Positions 53,909-61,607 of a stretch of 64,000 nt of DNA are shown one piece after another. The notes under the pieces are model-generated. The model did no database searches. It saw nothing but the letters and a program-made list of their open reading frames with translations, and was not told where the DNA came from. Location of the stretch: contig DATAPH010000090.1 in the NCBI GenBank assembly GCA_036265325.1, forward strand, positions 1-64,000, read 5' to 3'. Position 1 is the stretch's first letter, and each line of letters opens with the position of its first letter. The position numbers were made by a program, and so were the translations under genes. This DNA comes from AC-51 sp036265325 (lineage in GTDB: Bacteria; Actinomycetota; UBA4738; HRBIN12).

Positions 53909-54340
53909 CTAGAGATAGACGCCGGTGCGAAACTCCGACGGCGGCTGCTCCGGACGTGTCTGCACGCGGAACGGCAGGCGCACCGCCTCGTTGCCATCGA
54001 TCCCGACCACGATCGTGTGCGCACCCTCCGCCTCGAAGACGAGGCCGTCGAGGTTCAGCGCGAGCGTCGCTGTGCCCTCGCCTTCGGGGGACGCGAAGTT
54101 GGCCTCGAAGGCGGGCCGATCGCCGAACAGCCGCGGCTGGCCGGATGGATCGAGCAACGACAGGATCAACGTGTGTGCGCCGGCCTCATCGGGTGTCGTG
54201 CGGACGATGATCCCGAGACCGATCCGGTCGTGCCGCACCGGGAAGGCGCTCGCCTGGATCACCTGCCATCCGATGCCGAGGGCGTGCAGCTTCCCACCGG
54301 TCGCTTGCACCGAATCTGAGAGGAACGCGTCGATCTCCAT
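53909..54340 (-). CDS. Hypothetical protein coupled to the TetR gene
   Basis: 143 aa, soluble and beta-rich: MEIDAFLSDSVQATGGKLHALGIGWQVIQASAFPVRHDRIGLGIIVRTTPDEAGAHTLILSLLD, then GNEAVRLPFRV. It resembles DUF6941-type small proteins as I remember them; this is not certain. Its ATG at 54340 overlaps the TetR stop, so it is translated with the regulator. Role unknown, though the coupling suggests a link with the transporter locus. Confidence 0.65.
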   Translation of the reverse strand: MEIDAFLSDSVQATGGKLHALGIGWQVIQASAFPVRHDRIGLGIIVRTTPDEAGAHTLILSLLDPSGQPRLFGDRPAFEANFASPEGEGTATLALNLDGLVFEAEGAHTIVVGIDGNEAVRLPFRVQTRPEQPPSEFRTGVYL

Positions 54341-55011
54341 CACGACACTCCGATCTTCGCGCGCAGTCCTTCGAGCATCAGGTCGAGCCCGAACTCGAAC
54401 TGCGCGTCGAGGTCGCACTCGGCCAGGTAGGGCGCGCACGCAGCGACGTTCGGGAGTTCGGATGCGATCCCGGTGGGGAAGGCGCCCGCCTGCTCCCCGC
54501 TGCCGAACGGCTGGCCCGTCTCCATCATCACCGTCCCGAAGATGAAGCTGCCGATCGTGTGGAACGCCTGCGCGGCGTCGGACTCCGACAAGCCCGCGCG
54601 TCGCAGCGCCGACAACGCGGCGTCCATCGGACGAAGCGAGTCAACCGACGCGCCCGAGTGCTTCCGCTCACCGAAGAGCTGGATCACGCTCGGGTGCGCC
54701 CGGAGCAGATCACGCCAGCAATGCGCGAGGCGCCTGCCGTAGACGATCGGATCGTCGTCGACCGCGTCTGGGAAGGGGAACTCCTGCATGACTCGCTCGA
54801 TCACCGCGTTGAGCAGGTCGTCCTTGTCGCGCACGTGGTTGTACAGCGACATCGCCTCGACGCCCACCTCGCGCGCGATCCGGCGCATCGAGACGGCGTC
54901 GAGCCCTTCGGCGTCCATCAAGCGAAGTGCGGCGTCAGTGATCCGCTCGCGCGTGAGGGGCACGCGGGCAGCTTTGGTGTCGGCGGAACGGCGGGTTGTC
55001 GTTCGTCCCAT
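54340..55011 (-). CDS. TetR-family repressor of the RND transporter locus
   Basis: 223 aa. The N-terminal HTH is RERITDAALRLMDAEGLDAVSMRRIAREVGVEAMSLYNHVRDKDDLL, and the C-terminal ligand domain resembles the TetR_C_1 class. The ATG at 55011 is chosen because the basic arm (MGRTTTRRSADTK) and HTH follow; the frame extends to 55125 through the putative operator. It is divergent from the RND transporter gene, and an inverted repeat over that gene's promoter is its likely site. The inducer is unknown, probably a hydrophobic compound. Confidence 0.88.
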   Translation of the reverse strand: MGRTTTRRSADTKAARVPLTRERITDAALRLMDAEGLDAVSMRRIAREVGVEAMSLYNHVRDKDDLLNAVIERVMQEFPFPDAVDDDPIVYGRRLAHCWRDLLRAHPSVIQLFGERKHSGASVDSLRPMDAALSALRRAGLSESDAAQAFHTIGSFIFGTVMMETGQPFGSGEQAGAFPTGIASELPNVAACAPYLAECDLDAQFEFGLDLMLEGLRAKIGVS

Positions 55012-55075
55012 CTGGGGTGAGGCTTTCTCGTAAGGAACTGCTCCGATGCGGAGTGACGCGCGGCGGAGGTGCGGG

Positions 55076-55104
55076 TTGACACACTTACGCCGTACGCCTA
55101 TCCT
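55076..55104 (+). promoter_or_regulatory. Promoter of the RND transporter gene
   Basis: A perfect -35, TTGACA (55076-55081), and TATCCT (55099-55104) are 17 bases apart. Transcription would start near 55111, 55 bases before the ATG. The spacer and -10 lie inside the inverted repeat described next. Confidence 0.75.
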
Positions 55105-55129
55105 GCGTACACCGTAAGCATACACCGTA
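55084..55129. promoter_or_regulatory. Putative TetR operator overlapping the transporter promoter
   Basis: CTTACGCCGTACGC (55084-55097) and GCGTACACCGTAAG (55105-55118) form an inverted repeat matching at 12 of 14 positions across a seven-base spacer. A further copy of the half-site TACACCGTA occurs at 55121-55129, repeating 55108-55116. The position over the spacer and -10 element fits repression by the divergent TetR protein. Confidence 0.65.
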
Positions 55130-55165
55130 CGTCAAGGACACTCCGCCGGATCCAAGGGGGGAACC

Positions 55166-57487
55166 ATGAAGATCAACCCGGAAACACTCGCGCGAGCGAG
55201 CAGCCGTCACGCCTGGCGGACCGTCGCGATCTGGGCGGTGATCCTCGTCCTGGGCTTCGCGGCCTCTGGGGCGTTGCTGAGCAGCGCGCTCACGACCGAC
55301 TTCGACTTCACGAACAACCCCGAGGCGGTCCGAGCCCAGACGCTGCTGCAGCAGAAGGGCCTGGAGCAGAACGTGACGCCGGAGACGTTCGTGATGACCG
55401 GCGCGCCGGGGGCCGCGACGGACCCGGCGTTCATCGCGCAGGTGAACGGGGCCCTGAACGACATCCGCGCGCTCGACCCCAACGTGGTCCTGCAGGTTCC
55501 GTCCCAGTACCCGCTGTCACAGAAGGATCAAGCGAACCCACAGCTTGCCGCGCTCGGCCCCATCCCGTCCGAGGACGGCAGCGCGGTCCTGTTCAACGTG
55601 ATCCTCAACAAGGACAGCGACCAGACCGCGACCCTCGTCGATCCGCTCAACGCCATCCAGGCCAAGTATTCGACCGGCGGCACCAACTTCTACATGTTGG
55701 GAGAGCCGACCTCGACCGCCGACTTCAAGAAGATCTCTGAGGACGACCTCAAGAAGGGCGAGACGATCGGCGTCATCGTCGCGATCATCGTCTTGCTGGT
55801 CGTCTTCGGGTCGCTCATCGCCGGGGTGACCCCGATCATCATGGGCATCTTCGCGATCGGCGTCGCATTCGGGATCGTCGGGCTCGTCGGAGAAGTGTGG
55901 CGGTGGAGCTTCTTCGTCCCGAACCTCATCTCGATGATGGGCCTCGCGGTCGGGATCGACTATTCGTTGTTCATCGTGTCGCGCTACCGCGAGGAGCGAG
56001 GGCGTGGCCGGGACAACCTCGAGGCGATCGGGATGTCCGGGGCAACGGCCAACCGGGCCGTGTTCTTCAGCGGGTTCACCGTGGTGATCGCACTCGCCGG
56101 CATGTTGCTCGTGCCGACGACGATCTTCCGCGGGCTCGCGGGCGGCGCGATCATCGTTGTGCTGGTCTCGGTGGCACTGTCGATGACCTTGCTGCCGGCG
56201 TTGATGGCCCTGTTCTCCGACCGTCTGGTAAAGCCGGGCGCCGTCTTCGGTCGGGGCCGCACGCTCGAGCACGGTCGCAAAGGCGGCTTCTGGGACCGCG
56301 AGTCCCGCTCCGTGATGAATCATCCGTGGACGTATCTGATCGTCACCTCCGTCTTCTTGATCCTGCTGTCGGTGCCGTACTGGGTGCAATCGCGCGCCGA
56401 CGGGATCGGCCACGGGATGAAGAAGGGTTTCTCCGGGATCGACGCGATCCCGAACGGGATCCCGACGAAGGACGCCTTCAACGTGCTCGTCGCCAAGTTC
56501 CCGACACAGAGCGGCGCGCAATCGACCGCGCAGGTCGTGATCCCCAACGCGAACACCGATACGCAGCTCACACAACAGATCCAGGCGCTCGACGCCGCGA
56601 TGGCGAACGACTCGGCGTTCGCGAAGCCGCAGCCGCCCCAGACCAGTCAGGACGGGACGACGGCGCTCGTCGCGATCCCGTTCGCTGGCGAGGCGACGGA
56701 CTCGCAGAGCCAGGCGGCCGTCGACGCGGTTACACGTCTGCGGGATCAGTACGTGCCGCAGGCGTTCGGCCAGAACTCCGGGGTGCTCGTCGGCGGCGAC
56801 ACCGCGTCGACGAAGGACTTCTTCGACGTCTCTGACCAGTACACGCCGATCATCATCCTGTTGGTCCTGGGTTTGTCGTTCATCCTGCTGACGGTCGTCT
56901 TCCGATCGATCGTCGTGCCGGCAAAAGCCATCGTGATGAACCTGCTGTCCGTCGGCGCGGCGTACGGGATGATCACACTGATCTTCCAGCAGGGTGGTCC
57001 GTCTTGGGCCCACTCGATCGCCGACGCCCTGAACTTCACGCAGGTGCAAGCGATCGAGTCGTGGTTGCCGTTGTTCCTCTTCTCGATCCTGTTCGGCCTC
57101 TCGATGGACTATCAGGTGTTCCTGCTTAGCCGGATCCGTGAGGAATACGACAAGACGAACGACAACGCCGAGGCGGTCGCCTACGGCCTGCGGACCACTG
57201 GCGGAATCATCACCGGCGCCGCCGTGATCATGGTCGCGGTGTTCGCGGCGTTCGCGAGCGGCCGGATCGCAGCGCTGCAGGAGATGGGCTTCGGTCTCGC
57301 GATCGCGGTCTTCCTTGACGCGACCATCGTCCGGTCGGTCCTGGTGCCGTCGGCGATGAAGCTGCTCGGCGATCGCAACTGGTACCTCCCGAGGTGGCTG
57401 CAGTGGCTGCCCAAGGTGGACGTTGAAGGCCACTCAACCGTGGTCGAGGTCCCCGAGATCAGCCAACCGGCCGGCGTGACCGAGTAG
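55166..57487 (+). CDS. MMPL/RND-family membrane transporter
   Basis: 773-aa RND exporter of the MmpL-like type with about 12 membrane helices in two halves: one helix, a large extracytoplasmic domain (about 45-200), five to six helices, then the same again. The proton-relay region of helix 4 carries GLAVGIDYSLFIVSRYREE, matched in the second half by GLSMDYQVFLLSRIREEYD; both Asp-Tyr pairs are typical of MmpL proteins. It probably exports lipids or drugs driven by proton flow. The ATG has GGGGGAA upstream. It is under the promoter and operator at 55076-55129 and ends at a strong terminator. Confidence 0.92.
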   Translation: MKINPETLARASSRHAWRTVAIWAVILVLGFAASGALLSSALTTDFDFTNNPEAVRAQTLLQQKGLEQNVTPETFVMTGAPGAATDPAFIAQVNGALNDIRALDPNVVLQVPSQYPLSQKDQANPQLAALGPIPSEDGSAVLFNVILNKDSDQTATLVDPLNAIQAKYSTGGTNFYMLGEPTSTADFKKISEDDLKKGETIGVIVAIIVLLVVFGSLIAGVTPIIMGIFAIGVAFGIVGLVGEVWRWSFFVPNLISMMGLAVGIDYSLFIVSRYREERGRGRDNLEAIGMSGATANRAVFFSGFTVVIALAGMLLVPTTIFRGLAGGAIIVVLVSVALSMTLLPALMALFSDRLVKPGAVFGRGRTLEHGRKGGFWDRESRSVMNHPWTYLIVTSVFLILLSVPYWVQSRADGIGHGMKKGFSGIDAIPNGIPTKDAFNVLVAKFPTQSGAQSTAQVVIPNANTDTQLTQQIQALDAAMANDSAFAKPQPPQTSQDGTTALVAIPFAGEATDSQSQAAVDAVTRLRDQYVPQAFGQNSGVLVGGDTASTKDFFDVSDQYTPIIILLVLGLSFILLTVVFRSIVVPAKAIVMNLLSVGAAYGMITLIFQQGGPSWAHSIADALNFTQVQAIESWLPLFLFSILFGLSMDYQVFLLSRIREEYDKTNDNAEAVAYGLRTTGGIITGAAVIMVAVFAAFASGRIAALQEMGFGLAIAVFLDATIVRSVLVPSAMKLLGDRNWYLPRWLQWLPKVDVEGHSTVVEVPEISQPAGVTE

Positions 57488-57507
57488 GGCTCGGATCGCG
57501 CGAAAGC

Positions 57508-57546
57508 CCGAAAGGGGGGCGGCTGCCCGCGCCGCCCCCCTTTCGG
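57508..57546 (+). terminator. Terminator after the RND transporter gene
   Basis: A perfect 16-base stem, CCGAAAGGGGGGCGGC with GCCGCCCCCCTTTCGG, with a seven-base loop, 20 bases after the stop. The strongest hairpin in the window. Confidence 0.9.
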
Positions 57547-57612
57547 CGTTCTAGGGGGGAGTACACAGAGCGAGATAGAAACGCCGCCATCCGTAGATGC
57601 TCCGGGCGACGG

Positions 57613-57858
57613 CTACGAGGCGACGACGACGGTGCACACCTCGCCGAACCGGTCATGGAACGTTTGGCCTGCGGTGCGGTTGGCCGTGTTGATGCCGTGC
57701 GCTGCAGCGAAGGGCGCCGCCACGAACGTCACCGGGCCCTCGCCGGGAACGTCGCACACCCACGACACTGCTCCGCGCGTACCTGCGGCGTGCGCCGGCA
57801 TCATGAGAGCCAGCGGCAGGAGCGCAGAGGCGATGATCGTTGAGACGAGCCGCTTCAT
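57613..57858 (-). CDS. Small secreted protein, 81 aa
   Basis: A signal peptide (MKRLVSTIIASALLPLALMMPAHA, cut after AHA) precedes a 57-residue mature part with two cysteines (WVCDVPGE and EVCTVVVAS) that could form a disulfide. The ATG has AGAGGAG about seven bases upstream on the minus strand. Family not recognised. It stands alone between a terminator and the LLM gene. Confidence 0.7.
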   Translation of the reverse strand: MKRLVSTIIASALLPLALMMPAHAAGTRGAVSWVCDVPGEGPVTFVAAPFAAAHGINTANRTAGQTFHDRFGEVCTVVVAS

Positions 57859-58077
57859 CGGGTGCTCCTCTCTTCGGGGAGTTCACGGTAGTCACGGTCG
57901 GCGCCGCGACGCAACCCGTCGTCGGGTGCAGAGCCGAGCGATGGGCTCCAAGGGATGGGCGGCGAACGACTCGGCGCGCGGATGCTGCGGATCGAGCCCG
58001 GCGGCGTCTTCTGGCCGCTCACGTTTCGTCGGCAGATCTCGCATCGGCCGGGTTGGCTCGTGCGACGGGGACGTCGA
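57859..58077. other. Intergenic region, no gene recognised
   Basis: A 219-base region between divergent genes. Open frames here are out of register with any ribosome site. It should hold the promoter of the small secreted protein; no convincing hexamer pair was found for it. Confidence 0.4.
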
Positions 58078-58083
58078 TAAGGT
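58078..58083 (+). promoter_or_regulatory. -10 hexamer, leaderless start of the LLM gene
   Basis: TAAGGT, six bases, ATG 58090; no ribosome site is present. Confidence 0.6.
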
Positions 58084-58089
58084 CCAGCC

Positions 58090-58974
58090 ATGACCGAGAG
58101 GCAGATCGCGCTCCGGCGGATGCTCGGACGAGTCGGGGCGTGGACGTTCGGCTTCGATGGCAGAGCGCCCGACGCGCTCGCGGGCGACATCCGGACGATC
58201 GAGGCGATGCGTTTCCCGGTGCTCTGGATCCCCGAAGGGGGCGGCTCGAACGACGTCCTCACGAATCTCGGTTGGGGCCTCGCCTCGAGCGAACGACTGA
58301 CGATGGCGAGTGGCATCGCGAACATCACCGCGCGTCAGCCCGAGGTGCTTGCCCGCGGAGCGGCGTTCCTGGCGGAGGCCTATCCAGATCGGCTCGTGCT
58401 CGGCATCGGCGTCGGTCACGAATACACGACCGAACGGCGTTCGTTCGATTGGTCGCGTCCTCTCGAGCGAACGCGCGCCTACGTGGAGGCGATGACCGCC
58501 GAAGACGTGGCGTTGCCACCGAGGGTTCTGGCGGCGCTCGGGGACGGGATGTTGCGGCTCGCCGGAGAGCTGACCGAGGGTGCGCACACCTACTTCGTGC
58601 CGGTCGCCCACACCGCCCATGCGCGGGATCTTCTTGGTCCGGATCCCGTGTTAGCGGTCGAGGTCGGTGTGCTTCCTGGCCTCGATGACGACAGTGCTCG
58701 GGCGGCCGCGCGCGAGTGGGCGCGCCACTACCTCGAGCTGCCGAACTACGCGAACAACTGGCGACGGCTCGGCTTCGACGCCGACCCTGACGGCGACGAC
58801 CGACTGCTCGAGGCGGCGCTCGCTTGGGGTGATCCATCGGCGATCGCGGATCGCGTGCACGAGCATCTCGATGCGGGCGCAGACCATGTGTGCGTCCAGG
58901 TGCTCAACGACGCCGGTCCGGACGACGATCTCACGTCGCTCGCGGAACTCGCGCCGTTCGTGCTCGGATCCTGA
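58090..58974 (+). CDS. F420-dependent LLM-class oxidoreductase
   Basis: 294-aa luciferase-like TIM barrel: GAWTFGFDGRAPDALAGDIRTIEAMRFPVLWIPEGGG begins the fold, and LVLGIGVGHEYTTERRSFDW and ADRVHEHLDAGADHVCVQVL match the actinobacterial F420 branch of the TIGR03620 type. It should use F420 (or FMN) with an unknown substrate. It is a single gene with its own leaderless promoter. Confidence 0.85.
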   Translation: MTERQIALRRMLGRVGAWTFGFDGRAPDALAGDIRTIEAMRFPVLWIPEGGGSNDVLTNLGWGLASSERLTMASGIANITARQPEVLARGAAFLAEAYPDRLVLGIGVGHEYTTERRSFDWSRPLERTRAYVEAMTAEDVALPPRVLAALGDGMLRLAGELTEGAHTYFVPVAHTAHARDLLGPDPVLAVEVGVLPGLDDDSARAAAREWARHYLELPNYANNWRRLGFDADPDGDDRLLEAALAWGDPSAIADRVHEHLDAGADHVCVQVLNDAGPDDDLTSLAELAPFVLGS

Positions 58975-59076
58975 GCGCTCTGAGCGCGATCGACGCGGCG
59001 GTATGGTCGACTGTTGACAGACGACCGGCGCCGTGCCACCGTCGTGCAACCGCTGGAACGCTGAGGGAGGGGTCCG

Positions 59077-60084
59077 ATGCGCCGCGTCATCATCGGTCTG
59101 GTCGCAGTTCTGTCCATCGCGTGGCTCCCGAGCACCATGGGCTCGGCCGCACCGCCCAAGCCCGCCGGCGAGGGGGTGCCCGCATTCGGCCACGTGTTCG
59201 TGATCATCGGCGAGAACGCCGAGCTCGGGAACGTCAACAAGTCCAACTCGCCATACCTGATCAACACGCTCGAGCCGAAGTCTGCGTGGCTCACGAACTA
59301 CTACGCGCTCGCGCACAACTCCCTGGCCAACTACATCGGGATGACGTCGGGCCAGTTCATCCTGTGCGACCAGAACGACGATCCGCCGGACACGTGTCAC
59401 CAGAACGTGCCGAACCTGTTCCACCAGCTCGATGTCGCCGGCGTGAGCTGGCAGAGCTGGATGGAATCGATGCCGGTCGCATGCGACGTCGAGAAGGAAG
59501 CCGGCACGTTGCAGGACTCCAACACCTACCGGGTCAAGCATAACCCGGCCGTCTACTACGACAACGTCGAAGGAGCCGGCGGCGTGTGGTCGGCGACCAA
59601 CAAGTCGGCGGAGTGCCTGCAGGACGTCATCCCGGCCGGCACGACCGCGTCCAACGACATGAGCTACTTCAACTCGGCGCTGCAGTCCGGGAACGTCGGC
59701 CGGTTCAACCTCGTCGTGCCCAACCAGTGTGAGGACGCACACGACAACTGCAGCCCGCCGACCGCCAATCCGCTGATGCAGTTCGACAACTTCCTCGCGC
59801 GTGAGGTCCCCCGGATCGAATCCTCGCCCGCGTACGGGACCAACGGCGTGATCATCGTCGTGTTCGACGAGGGAGCGGGCGACAACATCAAGAACAAGCA
59901 GGACAAGTTCGGTCAGGGCGGCCGCGTGGTGTTCTCGGTCGAGAGCCAGCTCGTGAAGCCCGGCACCTACACCGGCGTGTTCGACCACTACAGCTTCCTG
60001 CGGACCATGGAAGACGGGTTCCGGCTCGGCTCCTACGTCGGCAACGCCGCGGTGTCGAAGCCGATCGACAACATCTGGAAGTAG
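59077..60084 (+). CDS. Secreted phosphoesterase (acid phosphatase/phospholipase C type)
   Basis: 335 aa. A signal peptide (RRVIIGLVAVLSIAWLPSTMGSAA) is followed by GHVFVIIGENAELGN, a variant of the phosphoesterase family's HVFxxxxEN opening, then YYALAHNSLANYIGMTSGQF and IVVFDEGAGDN. It resembles phosphatidylinositol-phosphate or acid phosphatases of this superfamily. The mature protein probably uses two to three metal ions outside the cell. The ATG is preceded by GGGAGGGG. A distant relative is encoded at 39722-41212. Confidence 0.85.
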   Translation: MRRVIIGLVAVLSIAWLPSTMGSAAPPKPAGEGVPAFGHVFVIIGENAELGNVNKSNSPYLINTLEPKSAWLTNYYALAHNSLANYIGMTSGQFILCDQNDDPPDTCHQNVPNLFHQLDVAGVSWQSWMESMPVACDVEKEAGTLQDSNTYRVKHNPAVYYDNVEGAGGVWSATNKSAECLQDVIPAGTTASNDMSYFNSALQSGNVGRFNLVVPNQCEDAHDNCSPPTANPLMQFDNFLAREVPRIESSPAYGTNGVIIVVFDEGAGDNIKNKQDKFGQGGRVVFSVESQLVKPGTYTGVFDHYSFLRTMEDGFRLGSYVGNAAVSKPIDNIWK

Positions 60085-60088
60085 GCGC

Positions 60089-60135
60089 GAGCCGGCGACC
60101 GTCAGCGCGGGATGCGCGCGACGGTCGCCGGGCTC
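60089..60135. terminator. Inverted repeat shared by convergent genes
   Basis: GAGCCGGCGACCGTC (60089-60103) pairs with GACGGTCGCCGGGCTC (60120-60135) with a single extra G in the right arm and a 16-base loop. The right arm lies inside the 3' coding end of the AlkD-like gene. It could terminate transcription from both sides. Confidence 0.5.
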
Positions 60136-60776
60136 CGCAGTTCTCGAAGCGCATCGCGCGCGATCCAGGTCGCCGTCCGGTCGTGGAGCTCGAGGAGCGC
60201 TACGGCTTCGGCGATCGCGGCTCCCTGCAGCGACCGGTTGCGTTTGCCGATCTGGCGGAGCGCCCAGTTGACCGCCTTCCTGACCTCGTTGCGATCGTCG
60301 GTCGACGCGCTACGGATCAGTGGAAGGTAGCCGAGGTAGGTCTGGTTCGGTTCACCGGGCCGGTCGACGGCGAGGCGGGCGAGCATCGCGAAGGCACACC
60401 GCTTGGTGAAGCCGCGCCGTGCGTGGCTCCATGTGGTGATCGCGCGGTCGACGTGCGCGGTTCGAGCGTAGGTATCCGCGAGCATGTCGGTGAGGTCCCA
60501 CGAGTCGAGGTCTTGCGCCCAGGCGCTCATCGCGCGGAACGAGAGCGCCGTCGGATCGGCGACGAGCGCGGCGACCATCCGCGCTTCGTGGATCTCGGTG
60601 CCCCACAGTTCGCGTGCAAGTTCTTGGTCGGCGCCGGCGCGCTTGGCGATGCGCCTGATGCCGGGCACCGAGACGCCGAGCGCGCGGGACGTTTCGATGC
60701 CAACCCGCGCCATGCCCGGCAGGCGAGAAGGATCGGCTTCGGCCCTGAGTGCCTCCAGAACCTCGTCGGCGTTCAC
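60102..60776 (-). CDS. AlkD-like DNA alkylation repair protein
   Basis: 224 aa, all helical, of the HEAT-repeat DNA alkylation repair type: VNADEVLEALRAEADPSRLPGMARVGI, then ELWGTEIHEARMVAALVADP, WDLTDMLADT, and EVRKAVNWALRQIGKR. AlkD homologues excise positively charged alkylated bases; the catalytic residues were not verified here. GTG 60776 overlaps the stop of the upstream DCC gene (GTGA), so the two are translationally coupled; an in-frame ATG at 60812 would lie inside that gene. Confidence 0.8.
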   Translation of the reverse strand: MNADEVLEALRAEADPSRLPGMARVGIETSRALGVSVPGIRRIAKRAGADQELARELWGTEIHEARMVAALVADPTALSFRAMSAWAQDLDSWDLTDMLADTYARTAHVDRAITTWSHARRGFTKRCAFAMLARLAVDRPGEPNQTYLGYLPLIRSASTDDRNEVRKAVNWALRQIGKRNRSLQGAAIAEAVALLELHDRTATWIARDALRELRSPATVARIPR

Positions 60777-61162
60777 GAACGGTCGGTGTGCCTGCTTGGG
60801 TCTACGGCACATGCGTCCGCCCCGAGCAGGCGGCCGATCTGTGTTCGGTGGCCGGCCGCCGCTCGATACACCCGGTCCGTGACCGTTGGTGACGCGCCGG
60901 CTACCACGCTCAGCAGGCGTCCGGCCGGGAGCTCTCTCGCGATCACCGGCACCGCAGCGCCGCCGGTATAGACGCGGCCATCCGAGGTGATCGCGTGCAT
61001 CGCGTCGAGACGTTCTTCCTTGGGAACGGGGAGAAGCTGTCGGTCCGCCTGCTGGATGGGCACGAAGTTGAGGTTGTGCGACCGGTCGAGCTTCCGCAGG
61101 TTGTCCGCGAACCAGCGGCAGGCGCCGCAGTCCTCGTCGTAGGCGACGGTCACGATGGCCAT
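60773..61162 (-). CDS. DCC-family thiol-disulfide protein (DUF393)
   Basis: 129 aa with VAYDEDCGACRWFADNL, the Asp-x-x-Cys-x-x-Cys signature of DUF393 thioredoxin-like proteins. The thiol pair suggests disulfide exchange or heavy-metal binding, but function is untested. The ATG at 61162 has no ribosome site; TAGCCT (61169-61174, minus strand) lies exactly six bases upstream. Coupled to the AlkD-like gene. Confidence 0.85.
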   Translation of the reverse strand: MAIVTVAYDEDCGACRWFADNLRKLDRSHNLNFVPIQQADRQLLPVPKEERLDAMHAITSDGRVYTGGAAVPVIARELPAGRLLSVVAGASPTVTDRVYRAAAGHRTQIGRLLGADACAVDPSRHTDRS

Positions 61163-61168
61163 ACCGAA

Positions 61169-61174
61169 AGGCTA
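61169..61174 (-). promoter_or_regulatory. -10 hexamer, leaderless start of the DCC gene
   Basis: Minus-strand TAGCCT, six bases, ATG. It lies about 30 bases before the divergent DUF3054 gene. Confidence 0.6.
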
Positions 61175-61196
61175 CGTCGGGGGCTGCCCTGCGAAG

Positions 61197-61607
61197 ATGT
61201 CCCGCATGCGCCCCCTGCTCGATGGCACCAAGCTCGCCCGCGCGTGCCTGATCGGCGACACCGTGGCGATCCTTGTCTTCCTGCTGTTCGGCGTGTCCAG
61301 CCATCACGAGGACGCCGTCACCCGGTTCATGACGTTGGCGGTGATCTTCGAGGTCGCGTGGATCGGAACCGCCTGGGCCATCGGGACGTACCGGCCCCTG
61401 TCGAACGCGCGGCTGGCCGCCAACCTCGCAATCGCCATCCCGATCGGCGTCCTGCTTCGCGTGGCCGTGGTGGGCTCGCTCACCGCAGGTCAGATCCTGA
61501 CCTTCGCCGTGGTGGCGCTGGTGTTCGCGTCGATCTTCGTCGGGATCGCCCGCGTCGCCGTGATCGGGCTGTTCCGGATGATGCGCTGGGAGGAGGAGAC
61601 GTCGTGA
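61197..61607 (+). CDS. DUF3054-like membrane protein
   Basis: 136 aa with four hydrophobic helices (about 15-33, 43-63, 71-90, 98-122): LARACLIGDTVAILVFLLFGVSSH, VIFEVAWIGTAWAIGTY, NLAIAIPIGVLLRVAV, and TFAVVALVFASIFVGIARVAV. The DTVAILVFLLFGVSSH start and small size fit the actinobacterial DUF3054 family. Start is 61197 or the next ATG at 61206. The FAD gene overlaps its stop as GTGA. Function unknown. Confidence 0.8.
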   Translation: MSRMRPLLDGTKLARACLIGDTVAILVFLLFGVSSHHEDAVTRFMTLAVIFEVAWIGTAWAIGTYRPLSNARLAANLAIAIPIGVLLRVAVVGSLTAGQILTFAVVALVFASIFVGIARVAVIGLFRMMRWEEETS

